Origin: Luteibacter rhizovicinus DSM 16549
GTDB taxonomy: Bacteria; Pseudomonadota; Gammaproteobacteria; Xanthomonadales; Rhodanobacteraceae
Direction: 5' to 3'
DNA: 64,000 nucleotides
Assembly (NCBI RefSeq): GCF_001887595.1
Contig: NZ_CP017480.1
Span: 1,612,001-1,676,000, forward strand
Shown: positions 44,659 through 53,932 of the stretch, one piece after another
How positions within the stretch are numbered: the first letter of the stretch is position 1
Layout of the letters: each line of letters begins with the position of its first letter
Program-made: the position numbers and the translations under genes
The notes under the pieces: model-generated
Database searches by the model: none
Told to the model about the DNA's origin: nothing
What the model saw: only the letters and a program-made list of their open reading frames with translations

Positions 44659-45480
44659 TTATCCCTTGACGCTGCCCATCAACAGGCCTTCGAGGTAGTA
44701 GCGCTGCAGGGCAAGGAAGAGCACCAGCACCGGCAGGATGGTGACCACCGAGCCGGCCATCATCAGTTCGCTGTCCTGCACGTGTTCGCGCGATAGCGAC
44801 GCGAGCGCGATCGGCAGCGTGTAGTGCTCCTGCCCGGTCAGCGCAATCAAGGGCCACATGAAGTCGTTCCATGCGGCCAGGAAAGTGAAGATCGCCAGGG
44901 TGACCATGATCGGCTTCAGCAGCGGCATCACGATGGTGGCAAAAATACGGAACTCACCGGCACCGTCGATCCGCGCGGCTTCCATCAAGTCATCCGGAAT
45001 GCCGCTGGCGTACTGGCGCACGAGGAAGATGCCGAAAATCGTCGCCAGTGCCGGCACGATGACCGCGCCATAGGTGTTGACCAGCCCCATGTACTTCAGC
45101 AGCAGGAACAGCGGCAGCATCGCCACCTGCGCCGGGATCACCAGCGCGCCGAGCAGTACCTGGAAGAGTCGCTGGCGCCCCTTGAACTCCAGCTTGGCGA
45201 AGGCATAGCCGGCCATCAGGTTGAAGGCGAGCGAGACGACCGTGATCGCCGTGGAGATCAGCAGGCTGTTGACCAGGTAGCGACCCATGCCGGCGTTGAG
45301 GAACAGCTGGCGGTAGTTGGCGAGCGTCGGATGGGTCGGCAGGATGGGCGGCGGCAACGCACTCGCCTCACCCTGCGGCATGAACGAAACGGACAGCATG
45401 TACAGCAGCGGCGCGATGGCGATCGCCGCGGCGCCGATCAGCAAGCCGTTGATGAGGGCCTTGGCCAGACGCGGACTCAT
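44659..45480 (-). CDS. Carbohydrate ABC transporter permease (MalG-like)
   Basis: The 273-residue inner-membrane protein has six hydrophobic segments, the family EAA loop (DDLMEAARIDGAGEFRIFATIV) and the C-terminal GSVKG tail of MalG-type permeases. With the MalF-like partner it moves an oligosaccharide. Its ATG 45480 overlaps the stop of the upstream permease gene (ATGA). No ATPase gene is present in the locus, so a shared MalK/UgpC-type ATPase encoded elsewhere must serve it. Confidence 0.93.
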   Translation of the reverse strand: MSPRLAKALINGLLIGAAAIAIAPLLYMLSVSFMPQGEASALPPPILPTHPTLANYRQLFLNAGMGRYLVNSLLISTAITVVSLAFNLMAGYAFAKLEFKGRQRLFQVLLGALVIPAQVAMLPLFLLLKYMGLVNTYGAVIVPALATIFGIFLVRQYASGIPDDLMEAARIDGAGEFRIFATIVMPLLKPIMVTLAIFTFLAAWNDFMWPLIALTGQEHYTLPIALASLSREHVQDSELMMAGSVVTILPVLVLFLALQRYYLEGLLMGSVKG

Positions 45481-46355
45481 GCCTTCTCTCCCTGGCGTGA
45501 CAGCCGCAGCATCGTCGCGGTCACCGCGAACATGATGACGAACAGGATGAAGGCCACGGCGGACGCCGAACCGAGGTTCCACCACTTGAAGCCTTCTTCG
45601 TACATCAGGTACAGCACGGAGGTCGTGCTCTGCAGCGGGCCACCTTCGGTCATCACATAAGGCTCGGCGAACAACTGGAAGTAACCGGACACGGTGAGGA
45701 TGCTCACCATCAGCATGGTCGGCTTCAGCATGGGCAAGGTGATGTGCCGGAACTGCGCGAAGGCGGAAGCACCGTCGATGCGCGCGGCCTCGTAGAGATC
45801 GCCCGGAATCGCCTGCAACCCTGCCATGAAGATGATCATGTTGTAGCCGAAGTTCTTCCATACCGCGAACAGGATGATCGTCGGCATGGCCCAGTGCGGA
45901 TCGCCCAGCCAGTCCACGGTCGGCATGCCGATCGAGTCCAGCGCGTAATTGACCAGGCCGTACTTGGTATTGAACAGGTAACGCCAGATCACAGCGACCG
46001 CGACGACGGTGGTCACCACCGGCGCGAACAGCGCCGTGCGGAAGAAGGGCTTGAAGCGTGCGAGCGGCGAGTTGAGCAGCATCGCCGCGCCGAGCGACGC
46101 GAACAGCGACAGCGGGACGCCCACCACCACGAAGTACACGGTATGACCGAGCGCCGACCAGAACAAGGGACGCTGCAGCAGCTGCCAGTAGTTCTGCAGC
46201 GCGACGAAGCGCAGGTTGCGGATATCTGCCAGGGCGTAGAGATCGTAGTCGGTGACCGAGAGGATCAGCGCCGCGATCACCGGCAGCAGGAAGAACAGGC
46301 CGAGGATGATCAGCGCGGGCGTGATGAACAGCCAGGCGGCACGGGAGGTATTCAT
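45477..46355 (-). CDS. Carbohydrate ABC transporter permease (MalF-like)
   Basis: The 292-residue permease has six hydrophobic segments and the EAA loop GDLYEAARIDGASAFAQFRH. It begins AAWLFITPALIILGLFFLLPV, a typical UgpA/MalF-type start. It partners the MalG-like protein encoded next. The start at 46355 overlaps the stop of the binding protein gene by four bases. Confidence 0.93.
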   Translation of the reverse strand: MNTSRAAWLFITPALIILGLFFLLPVIAALILSVTDYDLYALADIRNLRFVALQNYWQLLQRPLFWSALGHTVYFVVVGVPLSLFASLGAAMLLNSPLARFKPFFRTALFAPVVTTVVAVAVIWRYLFNTKYGLVNYALDSIGMPTVDWLGDPHWAMPTIILFAVWKNFGYNMIIFMAGLQAIPGDLYEAARIDGASAFAQFRHITLPMLKPTMLMVSILTVSGYFQLFAEPYVMTEGGPLQSTTSVLYLMYEEGFKWWNLGSASAVAFILFVIMFAVTATMLRLSRQGEKA

Positions 46356-47641
46356 GGCGATGCCTTGTGGCCGTGGTCGAGCATCCACCGACGCTTCTCG
46401 AGCAGGCGATCGGCGCGGCGATCGATCTCGGCCGCGGCATCGTCGATGCTGATGTCGCCATGGGCAGCCTGCGCGGCGACGAGCTGCATCTCGGTGACGA
46501 TGCGCTCCCATTCGGCGACCGGTGGCGTGGGCTTCACGCGCTCGAGCTGATCGCGGAACGCCGTGGCCTTGTCGTCGTCACGCAAGGCCGGGGCCTCCCA
46601 CGACGAGCGACGCGGCGGCATATCGCCGAGGATCTGGTAGAAGCGCTCCTGGATCGCCGGGCGTGAGAGGAACTCGATCAGCGCCCAGGCGTCGTCCTTG
46701 TGCTTCGACGCACGGAAGATCACCAGGCTGGAGCCACCCGCGTTCGATGCTCCGGGACCATTCGGGCCCGGCAGCGGTGTGGTGGCCCAGTCGCCCTGTT
46801 GTTCGGGGGGAAGGCGCTTGCGGAACTCGCCGATATTCCAGGGGCCCGACAGATAGAACGTGTAGAAGCCCTGGCCAAACGCGGCCCACGGGTTGCCGAC
46901 GCCGACGTTCGTCATCATCGGCGCCTGCTGGTTCTTGAACAGCGACACGTAGAAAGCCAGGGCCTTCTTGAAACCTGCGCTGCGGAAATTGCCGTAGCGC
47001 CCGTCGTCTCGCAGCAGGGGTTCGTCCTGCTGCAGCGAAAGCGCGAGCAACTGCTCGAACTCGTTGGTCGGCAGCAGCACGCCGTACGTCTTGCCCGGCG
47101 GCTGCGACAGCTTCGCCATCATCGCCTGCCACTCGGGCCAGTCGCGCGGCGGATGGTCGTAGCCGACCCTGGCGAGGAGATCCTTGCGATAGAACAGCAG
47201 TCGCGTATCGACATACCAGGGCACGCCGTAGACCTTGCCGTCGATGACGTTGGTCGACCAGATCGCGGGGAAGTAATCGTTCTTCTCGACCACCTTCGAT
47301 GAAGCGACGCGCGCGTCGAGCGGTTCGATGGCATCCAGTGCGACCAGCTCGGGTACCCAGGTATTGCCCAACTGCGTGATGTCCGGCGTGGAATCGCCGG
47401 CATAGGCCGTCAGCAACTTCTGGTGCGCGGCCGTGAGTGGCAACTGCTGCACGGACACGTGCAGCCCCGGGTGTTCGCGCTCGAACTCGGGCAGCAGTTT
47501 TTCCACCGCCTCGCCTTCGCGGCCGATGGTCCAGAACTGCAGGGTCCGCGTGCCCTCTTCCTGTTTCGCACAACCGGCCGTCGCGGCGCCGGCCAGAGCC
47601 AGCACCGCGACGGCGCGGAGAACACCGGTGACGCGACTCAC
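46352..47641 (-). CDS. Sugar ABC transporter substrate-binding lipoprotein
   Basis: The roughly 429-residue type I extracellular binding protein (family 1) has a lipoprotein signal ending ATAGC, then TLQFWTIGREGEAVEKLLPEF, EREHPGLHVSVQQLP, FYLSGPWNIGEF and SSLVIFRASKHKDDAWALIEF. GTG 47641 overlaps the stop of the upstream glucanase gene as GTGA; a GTG one codon earlier is possible. It delivers the sugar released by the glucanase to the two permeases. Confidence 0.92.
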   Translation of the reverse strand: MSRVTGVLRAVAVLALAGAATAGCAKQEEGTRTLQFWTIGREGEAVEKLLPEFEREHPGLHVSVQQLPLTAAHQKLLTAYAGDSTPDITQLGNTWVPELVALDAIEPLDARVASSKVVEKNDYFPAIWSTNVIDGKVYGVPWYVDTRLLFYRKDLLARVGYDHPPRDWPEWQAMMAKLSQPPGKTYGVLLPTNEFEQLLALSLQQDEPLLRDDGRYGNFRSAGFKKALAFYVSLFKNQQAPMMTNVGVGNPWAAFGQGFYTFYLSGPWNIGEFRKRLPPEQQGDWATTPLPGPNGPGASNAGGSSLVIFRASKHKDDAWALIEFLSRPAIQERFYQILGDMPPRRSSWEAPALRDDDKATAFRDQLERVKPTPPVAEWERIVTEMQLVAAQAAHGDISIDDAAAEIDRRADRLLEKRRWMLDHGHKASP

Positions 47642-49119
47642 CACAGGTTGGCGGCCGTATCGGCGTCGAGCCAGCCGCCGGTGAAGCCGGCGCGCTGCAG
47701 ACCCTTGCGGATGTACGGGTTCTTCTTCATCACCGACCAGACGAAATCGCTGCGGTAGTTCTCGATCATCAGGACGATCGGGCCCTGGTCGATGCCCAGG
47801 TGCACGGTATCGGCCCAGCCGAAGCCCGGCACCAGCTTGCCCGTGCGCACTTCGGTCTTGGTGTCGAAGGTCAGGTTGAAGGCGTCGACGAAGCCGTACT
47901 TCGTATAAATGTACTGGCCGTACTTCTTCTTCATTTCCTCGAGGGCGGGGATGGCGATCTCGGGCGCGAAGGCGATCGAGCCACCGGCCGCCGTGGGCAC
48001 GATGGTGCCGTCGTCGGAGATGTAATCCAGGCCGGCGCCACGCGCGGTGTAGCCGGCGTAGGTGCGCTCCTTGTCACCTTGCTTGACGATCAGGCCACCG
48101 GGACCGTTGCTCGCGGTGAGGCCCCAGATGTTCTTGCCGTAGCCGTTCCAGCCGCCGGGATTGGCCACCGCATAAGCCTGCTGCGAGTACGCGGCGCGGC
48201 GGCTGTTCTCGAAGTAGTCCATGTTGTGGTCGCGGCCCCAGGCGTCGCGGATGCCGCGAAAGTCGACCCAGGTATGGCTGTACTGGTGACCGAACAGCGG
48301 CGCGAAGTTGAGGAAGGTCTGGCCGTGGAACTCGCCCCAGGTCTTGTCGTACGTCGCGGTCCAGGCCTGCCAGGCATCGTCGCCGACCGGGTGGGTGGGC
48401 GAGCCCAGGGCCAGGATGTAGACCAGCATGCCTTCGTTGTAGCCGGCCCAGTCGTGCGGAATCATCTTGCCGCCGGGCGTCCAGCCCATGCTGATCAGCG
48501 CACCATGATTCTGCGCCCAGGTCCATTCCACGCGACGGTAGATGTCGTCGGCGAGTTGGCGGATCTGCGCTTCCTTCGGATCGTCGTGGTCGTAGTAGCT
48601 CTGGGCGAACAGGATGCCGCCCAGCAGCAGGGTCGTATCGACCGTGGAGACCTCCGTCCAGCGCGCTTCGCGCTGACCAGTCTGCATGTTCAGGAAGTGG
48701 TAGAAGAAGCCTTTGTAGCCGGTGGCGCCGTCTTCGGCGTCGTTCTGCGGGGCGTCATGGAAGAACCGCAGCGTGGCCAGCGTGCGCTCCGCGGCCTGGT
48801 CGCGCGTGATGTAACCCCGCTCCACGCCCACGCCGTACGCCGTCAGGCCGAAGCCGACCGAGGCGATCGAAGCGAAGGAGGGGCTCGGGTAATGATCGGG
48901 AATGAGGCCGTTGGTCGGGTTGCCGCTGTCCCAGAACCATTGGAAAGTGCGTTTCTCCAACTCGACCACCATCGGCGGGACGGCATGGAGATCCTTGAGC
49001 GTCGCAGCCGAGGTGTGTTTGGCCTTCGCAGGTTCTTTCTGCGCAAAGGCAAGGGGAGCAGTCGTGGCGAGCATGACACCGAGGGTCAGGGCGAGGCGCT
49101 TGATCGTAGTGGCTTTCAT
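47638..49119 (-). CDS. Periplasmic glucanase of the PF10091 (GH144-like) family
   Basis: The 493-residue protein has a signal peptide (about 1-26, ending PLAFAQ) and an alpha/alpha-toroid domain with RTFQWFWDSGNPTNGLIPDHY, TAYGVGVERGYITRDQAAE, GFFYHFLN, EVSTVDTTLLLGG, GYNEGMLVYILALGSPTHP and NPGGWNGYGKNIWGLTAS. These are signatures of the family whose characterised members (GH144) are endo-beta-1,2-glucanases giving sophoro-oligosaccharides. It lies between the TonB receptor and the binding protein genes, with a LacI-type operator 37 bp upstream. The beta-1,2-glucan substrate is inference from family. Confidence 0.88.
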   Translation of the reverse strand: MKATTIKRLALTLGVMLATTAPLAFAQKEPAKAKHTSAATLKDLHAVPPMVVELEKRTFQWFWDSGNPTNGLIPDHYPSPSFASIASVGFGLTAYGVGVERGYITRDQAAERTLATLRFFHDAPQNDAEDGATGYKGFFYHFLNMQTGQREARWTEVSTVDTTLLLGGILFAQSYYDHDDPKEAQIRQLADDIYRRVEWTWAQNHGALISMGWTPGGKMIPHDWAGYNEGMLVYILALGSPTHPVGDDAWQAWTATYDKTWGEFHGQTFLNFAPLFGHQYSHTWVDFRGIRDAWGRDHNMDYFENSRRAAYSQQAYAVANPGGWNGYGKNIWGLTASNGPGGLIVKQGDKERTYAGYTARGAGLDYISDDGTIVPTAAGGSIAFAPEIAIPALEEMKKKYGQYIYTKYGFVDAFNLTFDTKTEVRTGKLVPGFGWADTVHLGIDQGPIVLMIENYRSDFVWSVMKKNPYIRKGLQRAGFTGGWLDADTAANLW

Positions 49120-49155
49120 CGAACGAATCCTTTGGTACTTCCCACCGTGGCGCAT

Positions 49156-49167
49156 GTAAACGTTTAC
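49156..49167. promoter_or_regulatory. LacI-family operator, perfect palindrome
   Basis: GTAAACGTTTAC is a perfect 12-bp palindrome with the central CG expected of LacI-family operators. It lies upstream of the PF10091 glucanase gene (start 49119). Similar sites lie upstream of the LacI gene (53588, 53725). Confidence 0.85.
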
Positions 49168-49286
49168 GCCAACAAGACAAATAAAAGTCCCGGAGGACTT
49201 TGCTTGCCGTACAAAAGCAGCGCCCGCGGGGAGACTCGCGGGCGCCGAAAGTATGGCGCATCCGGCAGGCCGGATGCGCCAGTCGA

Positions 49287-52200
49287 TCAGAACTTCATGC
49301 CAATGGTGAAGCGTGCCGTGCGCGGCAGGTACGTGATGTTGCCCTGCTTGTTGTACGTCACGCCGTTCGGATTGAACACGCCGCCCGAACCCCATGCGGT
49401 GGTGTAGTCGGCAAAGTTCTGCCAGTTGAACAGGTTCAGGATGTCGAAGCGGGCGTAGATCTTGGTGTCGCCCGTGATGATGAAGTCCTTGGTGAACTGG
49501 ATATCGATATCGCGGTAACCCCAGATATCGCCACCGACCAGGAACTTCGAGCCGTTCGGCGTGCCGGAAACCGGGTTGCAGCCGCTGCCGGTCGGCAGGA
49601 TCGCGCCGTAGCAGGCGATATCGTTCTTCGGCAACGGGGTTGCCAGGGTCAGCTTGATCGAGGCGTTGATACCCCACGGCAGGTCGACCGCACCCGTGCC
49701 GACGAAGCGATGCTTCGCCACGGCGTTCGAGGTGATGAACGGGTAGTCGTTGATCGAGGCTTCGTCGAACGAGTAGTGCTCGTTGATATCGCGGTTCTGC
49801 TTGGCGTGCGAGAACGTGTACGCCAGGCTGGTGCTCCAGCCGGACTCCACGGTGTACGGCTTGTTGGCCGACAGCAGGACCTGCGTGGTGCGCGTCGAGA
49901 TGCCGTTGTTACCGATGATCAGGCCGCCCATGTTCGGCACGCCGTTGCTCCACGGCTGGGAGCCGTTCTGCCAGAACTGACCGTTCGGGTAGCGATTGCC
50001 CAGGGTGAAGACGAAGCCGTCGCGCGACAGCACGCGGGTCACCGTCGCGTCGGTCTGCCAGTCGCCGACGGTGTTGGACATACCGAGGCTGAACTGGTCG
50101 GAGTACGGCGCCTTCAGGTGATTGTTGAGCATGTCCACTTCCTGGCCGGAGTTGCCGCCGGAAAGCAGGCTGTTCAACACGCCCTGGCCACCCGCCAGGT
50201 AAGCCGGGTTGAACGGTACGCAGTTCGACGCGCCCGTATCGCACGGGTGGGTCGGCAGGTTGAAGTTGAGCGTGGTCTGCGGCAGCGTCAGCTTGGTCTG
50301 CTCGACCTGCAGGTAATCGAACAGATTGCGGTCGTACGCGCGACCCGCACCACCGTGGATGACGTGCTCTTCGTCGCCGAAGATGTCGTACGAGAAGCCG
50401 AGGCGCGGCTGCCACTCACCCTTGTAGGCTTTGCGGTTGTTACCCGTGCTGATGTAATCGTTGACGTTGACACCGCCCTTCGCGAGCGATTCCGCGTAGG
50501 TCTGGCCGACCGGTGCACCCGCGTAGGGATCCTGCGAATTGAGCGCGTCGAGCACGCGCTGCGGGGTCACGTAATTCGTGTACTGCGGTGTGACTTCGTA
50601 GTCCCAGCGCACACCGAGGTTCAGGGTCAGGTGATCGTTAACCGTCCAGTCGTCCTGCGCGAACATGCCGTACTGACGCGACGTCGTGTTGGCCACGCCA
50701 TCCACACCCGGGAGCTGCGTGGCGTAGAACACCTTCCACGGCTGGGCCGAGGTGCCGGTGGGATTCACGTCGTAGAAGAACTGCGGGTTCGAGGCCGCGG
50801 CATCCGCGGCCTTCAGCTCGATCGACTTGTACTTGTAACCGAACTTGACGACGTGATCGCCGTGCCATTCCAGGTCGTTGAAGGTGAACGTGTCGGAGAT
50901 GCTCGGACCTTCCTGGCTCTTGTCCGAGATGCCGCGCGGATCGGCCGAGCCCGTGGTCAGGATCGTGGCGTCCTGCTGCGGCTGGTAGGTGTAGGTCGCA
51001 CCATTGCCGACGACCGTAGGAACGGCCCGCAGGTACGCATTCTCATAGGTGAAGATCAGCTCGTTGTACCAGCTGTCTGCGCTGTGGGCCCACTTGAACG
51101 TGCCGCGCGTATCGTGGTTGTTGTTGTCGAGACCGGCCGAAGCCGTCACGCCGCTGCCGACGTTCGACACCTGGGTCTCGCGACGCACCTGTGTGCTGAT
51201 CTCGATGCGGTCACGATCGGTCAGTTCCCAATCGATCTTGCCGAAGTAGAGCTTTTCGTTGAAAGGAATATTGGCCGGGCCAAGTTCCGCCTGTGCGGAA
51301 GCCGGCAGGAGAGCGCCAGCGTTCGGATTGTTGACGCTGTTCGGCACGACGGAGATCGGCGTGTCGAATTTCTTCTCTTCGTAGGCCACGAAGAAATGCA
51401 TCTTGTCCTTGATGATCGGGCCGCCAAGCGCGAAGCCGTATTCCTTCGATTCGGATTCGACCTTCTTGCCGGAAGACTTCTCGATCGGCGTGCGGTTGCG
51501 GAAGGCGTCGTTGGTGTATGTGCCGAACACTTCGCCGTGGAACTCATTGGTGCCCGACTTCGTATCGGCGGTGATCGCTGCGCTCGAAACCTGGTCGTAC
51601 TCGGCCTTGTAGTTCGAGGTAATGACCTTGTATTCGCCGATCGCCAGCTGCGGGAACGGGTTGCCCTGGCTGCCGCTCTGACCGGACACCCCACCTTCCT
51701 TCACGTAGCTCTTCTGGCTCACGCCGTCGATGTAGACGTTGGTCGAGCTGGTGTTCTGTGCACCGCCGCGAAGCGACGTGTTGCCCTTGGCATCGACGCT
51801 GAAGACCATGCCCGGCACGGTATCGGCGAATTCGAGGAAGTTACGCGAGGCCTGCGGAATGGTCGCGATCTGGTGCAGCGAGATCGTCTGGCCGACTTCC
51901 GGCGTCTTCACTTCCTGGATCGTCGTGGCGGCAACGGTGACGCCTTCCATCGCGGTCGCATTGGCCGCGTTGGCGGTGGTGCCCTGGGAGGTCGGGGCTG
52001 CCAGGTTCACGGTAGCCGTGGAGGCAACCGTCAAGGTGATGTTCTGTTCCGTGGCCGGACCCGCGTCCACGCGATACGTCGCCGGCGGCAGGCCGTTGAT
52101 CACGTAGGAGCCGTCGGCGCCAGCGGTCGCGTGGCGGGTCAGGCCGGTCTGCGGGTTGAACACGGTGACGTTGGCGCCCGGCGTGGCCTTGCCACGCAGC

Positions 52201-52310
52201 GTGGCGTTGGCGGTCTGCGCAAATACGACGCCCGGTGCGATCGCGGTTGCGACGGCGGCAGCGATGACGCTGACCAGCAGTTTTTTCTTCAGTTGCGACG
52301 AAGCCTTCAT
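49287..52310 (-). CDS. TonB-dependent receptor, Oar-type (carboxypeptidase-regulatory-like N-terminus)
   Basis: The 1007-residue protein has a signal peptide (about 1-31, ending VVFAQ), a carboxypeptidase-regulatory-like beta-sandwich (about 35-100, with NATLRGKATPGANVTVFNP and GSYVINGLPPATYRV), a plug (TVPGMVFSVDAKGNTSLRGG, IDGVSQKSYV) and a long beta-barrel ending ARFTIGMKF with a terminal Phe. Oar-type receptors in Xanthomonadales are commonly part of polysaccharide loci. Here it likely brings glucan fragments into the periplasm for the PF10091 enzyme. ATG 52310 is chosen for the signal peptide. The 210-bp gap to the LacI gene shows no clear operator. Confidence 0.93.
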   Translation of the reverse strand: MKASSQLKKKLLVSVIAAAVATAIAPGVVFAQTANATLRGKATPGANVTVFNPQTGLTRHATAGADGSYVINGLPPATYRVDAGPATEQNITLTVASTATVNLAAPTSQGTTANAANATAMEGVTVAATTIQEVKTPEVGQTISLHQIATIPQASRNFLEFADTVPGMVFSVDAKGNTSLRGGAQNTSSTNVYIDGVSQKSYVKEGGVSGQSGSQGNPFPQLAIGEYKVITSNYKAEYDQVSSAAITADTKSGTNEFHGEVFGTYTNDAFRNRTPIEKSSGKKVESESKEYGFALGGPIIKDKMHFFVAYEEKKFDTPISVVPNSVNNPNAGALLPASAQAELGPANIPFNEKLYFGKIDWELTDRDRIEISTQVRRETQVSNVGSGVTASAGLDNNNHDTRGTFKWAHSADSWYNELIFTYENAYLRAVPTVVGNGATYTYQPQQDATILTTGSADPRGISDKSQEGPSISDTFTFNDLEWHGDHVVKFGYKYKSIELKAADAAASNPQFFYDVNPTGTSAQPWKVFYATQLPGVDGVANTTSRQYGMFAQDDWTVNDHLTLNLGVRWDYEVTPQYTNYVTPQRVLDALNSQDPYAGAPVGQTYAESLAKGGVNVNDYISTGNNRKAYKGEWQPRLGFSYDIFGDEEHVIHGGAGRAYDRNLFDYLQVEQTKLTLPQTTLNFNLPTHPCDTGASNCVPFNPAYLAGGQGVLNSLLSGGNSGQEVDMLNNHLKAPYSDQFSLGMSNTVGDWQTDATVTRVLSRDGFVFTLGNRYPNGQFWQNGSQPWSNGVPNMGGLIIGNNGISTRTTQVLLSANKPYTVESGWSTSLAYTFSHAKQNRDINEHYSFDEASINDYPFITSNAVAKHRFVGTGAVDLPWGINASIKLTLATPLPKNDIACYGAILPTGSGCNPVSGTPNGSKFLVGGDIWGYRDIDIQFTKDFIITGDTKIYARFDILNLFNWQNFADYTTAWGSGGVFNPNGVTYNKQGNITYLPRTARFTIGMKF

Positions 52311-52520
52311 GAATCCCCTCTCCCAAATGGTTCTAGCGGTGCTGTCCGGCCCGGCGGGGCGTGAAACACGGTGGTCGACTATTTTTTTGAGAGCGTTACG
52401 CCCCCGTGCTTTCCCGCCCGTTCCGCGGATGCGGACCGGAAGTTCGTTCGGATGTCCTGTGATTGACGCCGTCCCTGATGTTCCAGCCACGGCTCGGCAA
52501 GCCGTGTATTCCGACGGGCG

Positions 52521-53540
52521 TCAGGCCCGCCGTCTTACCGTGTCGTTCCCGCCGCATGAGGCGCGAACGACGATTTCGGTGCTGACGACATGCGGCTCGG
52601 GAGCGGCGTCATCGGGTGCTTCGATCATGGCGGCGAGGCGCTCGAGAGCGGCTTCACCCAGTTCGGCGATGCGGATGCGCACCGTCGTCAACGGCGGCGA
52701 CACGTAGCGCGCCATCGGAATGTCATCGAAACCGACCACGGCGATGTCGTCCGGCGTGCGCACCTTCGCTTCGGCGAGGGCGGACAGGCAGCCGATGGCC
52801 ATCATGTCGTTCGCGGCGAAAATCGCATCGGGACGCGGCACCATGGCCAGGGCCTGCTTGCCGGCGTGATAACCGGATTCCTCGGTGAAGTCGCCATGCA
52901 GCACGGCGGCACGGCCACCCAGGCCGGCGGTCGACAGGGCATCGCGATAACCGCGGATGCGCTCCTGCACGTCGTGGTTCACTTCCGGACCGGCGATGAA
53001 GACGATGCGCTTGCGACCCAGGCCGAGCAGGTGTTCGGTCATGGCGCGGGCACCACCGAAGTCGTCCACGTCCAGCGAGGCATGCCGTTCGGAGCGCACG
53101 TGGCTGTTGATCAGCACGGTCGGCAGGACGATCGGCAGGTTCTCGTCGAGGAAGGCCTCGTCCGCATGCGGCGACATCACCAGCAGGCCGTCCACGCGAC
53201 CCTGCATGGCGCGCAGGGCGATGGCCGCCTCCGTTGCATCGCCGTGGGAGCTGGAGACCAGCAGGTACAGGCCGCGGGCGCGTGCGGCCAGGTCGATACC
53301 GCGGATGAGTTCGGAGAAGAACGAGCCGTGCAGATCGGGCAGGAGGGCGCCGATGGTCTGGGTGCGGCGGGTGATCAGGCTGCGCGCAGCATTGTGCGGA
53401 ACATAGCGGAGGCGGGTCGCAACCTCACGAATCCGCTTCTGGGTTTCCGCGGTGACGCCGCCATGGCCGTTCAGGGCACGGGAGACGGAAGCCACGGATA
53501 CGTTGGCCATTCTCGCGACGTCTTTGATGGTCACACTCAC
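52521..53540 (-). CDS. LacI-family transcriptional regulator of the carbohydrate locus
   Basis: The 339-residue regulator has the N-terminal LacI helix-turn-helix (TIKDVARMANVSVASVSRALNG-like, residues about 3-25), the hinge helix (VPHNAARSLITRRT) and a periplasmic-binding-like sugar domain (IGALLPDLHGSFFSELIRGID, AIFAANDMMAIGCL, DDIAVVGFDDIPMARY). Two LacI-type operators in its own upstream gap indicate autoregulation, and a perfect copy precedes the glucanase gene. It is first in the line of minus-strand genes running to 41885. Confidence 0.94.
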   Translation of the reverse strand: MSVTIKDVARMANVSVASVSRALNGHGGVTAETQKRIREVATRLRYVPHNAARSLITRRTQTIGALLPDLHGSFFSELIRGIDLAARARGLYLLVSSSHGDATEAAIALRAMQGRVDGLLVMSPHADEAFLDENLPIVLPTVLINSHVRSERHASLDVDDFGGARAMTEHLLGLGRKRIVFIAGPEVNHDVQERIRGYRDALSTAGLGGRAAVLHGDFTEESGYHAGKQALAMVPRPDAIFAANDMMAIGCLSALAEAKVRTPDDIAVVGFDDIPMARYVSPPLTTVRIRIAELGEAALERLAAMIEAPDDAAPEPHVVSTEIVVRASCGGNDTVRRRA

Positions 53541-53587
53541 GCGTTTCTACCCTTTCCCCTGACCCCGGAGGGCTGACGGCGCGGAAC

Positions 53588-53599
53588 GTAAACGTTTTC
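53588..53599. promoter_or_regulatory. LacI-family operator, near-palindrome
   Basis: GTAAACGTTTTC differs by one base from the perfect palindrome at 49156. It lies about 50 bp upstream of the LacI gene start, where binding would block its own transcription. Confidence 0.75.
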
Positions 53600-53837
53600 A
53601 TGTCAGCTTGTAAAGCGTTCGAAAACAACGGCTTGTTGCAGTGCAGTAGTAATCTGGACGTTACGTGATACCACTTGTCTGCACCTGTTAAAAATCTGTG
53701 CGACGTCAGCGGTTTGAGTGGTACGTAAACGTTTGCGGCGACGCAGCAGTCAAAGGTGACGAGCCCGTCACGGAAGTGAATGATTGCCTCGTTTAGTAAC
53801 GCGCGTTACATCCTGGATCGCGACTTCTTACGACATG
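53600..53837. other. Intergenic region upstream of the LacI gene
   Basis: The 392-bp gap between the LacI gene and the PepSY gene holds two LacI-type operators, a REP pair at its left end as read on the minus strand (53840-53920) and AT-richer sequence (about 53600-53720) that could contain the LacI promoter. I see no convincing coding frame or RNA here. Confidence 0.6.
53725..53736. promoter_or_regulatory. LacI-family operator, near-palindrome
   Basis: GTAAACGTTTGC differs by one base from the perfect site. It is 137 bp upstream of the other LacI-gene operator, a spacing that would allow DNA looping. Confidence 0.75.
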
Positions 53838-53839
53838 AC

Positions 53840-53920
53840 GTAGGAGCCGATTCATCGGCGATCCCGCGGCAGCGGGCCAGATCACCGCTAGCATCCATCG
53901 CCGCTGAAGCGGCTCCCACA
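53840..53920. repeat. REP pair, inverted, two core types
   Basis: A plus unit with core GATTCATC (from 53840) is followed by ATCCCGCGGCAGCGGG, a GC hairpin shared with the REP at 41342, and a minus unit with core GCTGAAGC ending near 53920. One pair therefore combines both stem classes. Confidence 0.86.
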
Positions 53921-53932
53921 CAGAGCCGAATC

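Noticed and set aside
49200..52364. A 1054-codon open frame on the plus strand opposite the Oar-type receptor
   Set aside because: It is the antisense shadow of a clear TonB receptor. The translated product is rich in Arg/Val/Gly with no domain or signal peptide, a common effect in GC-rich DNA.
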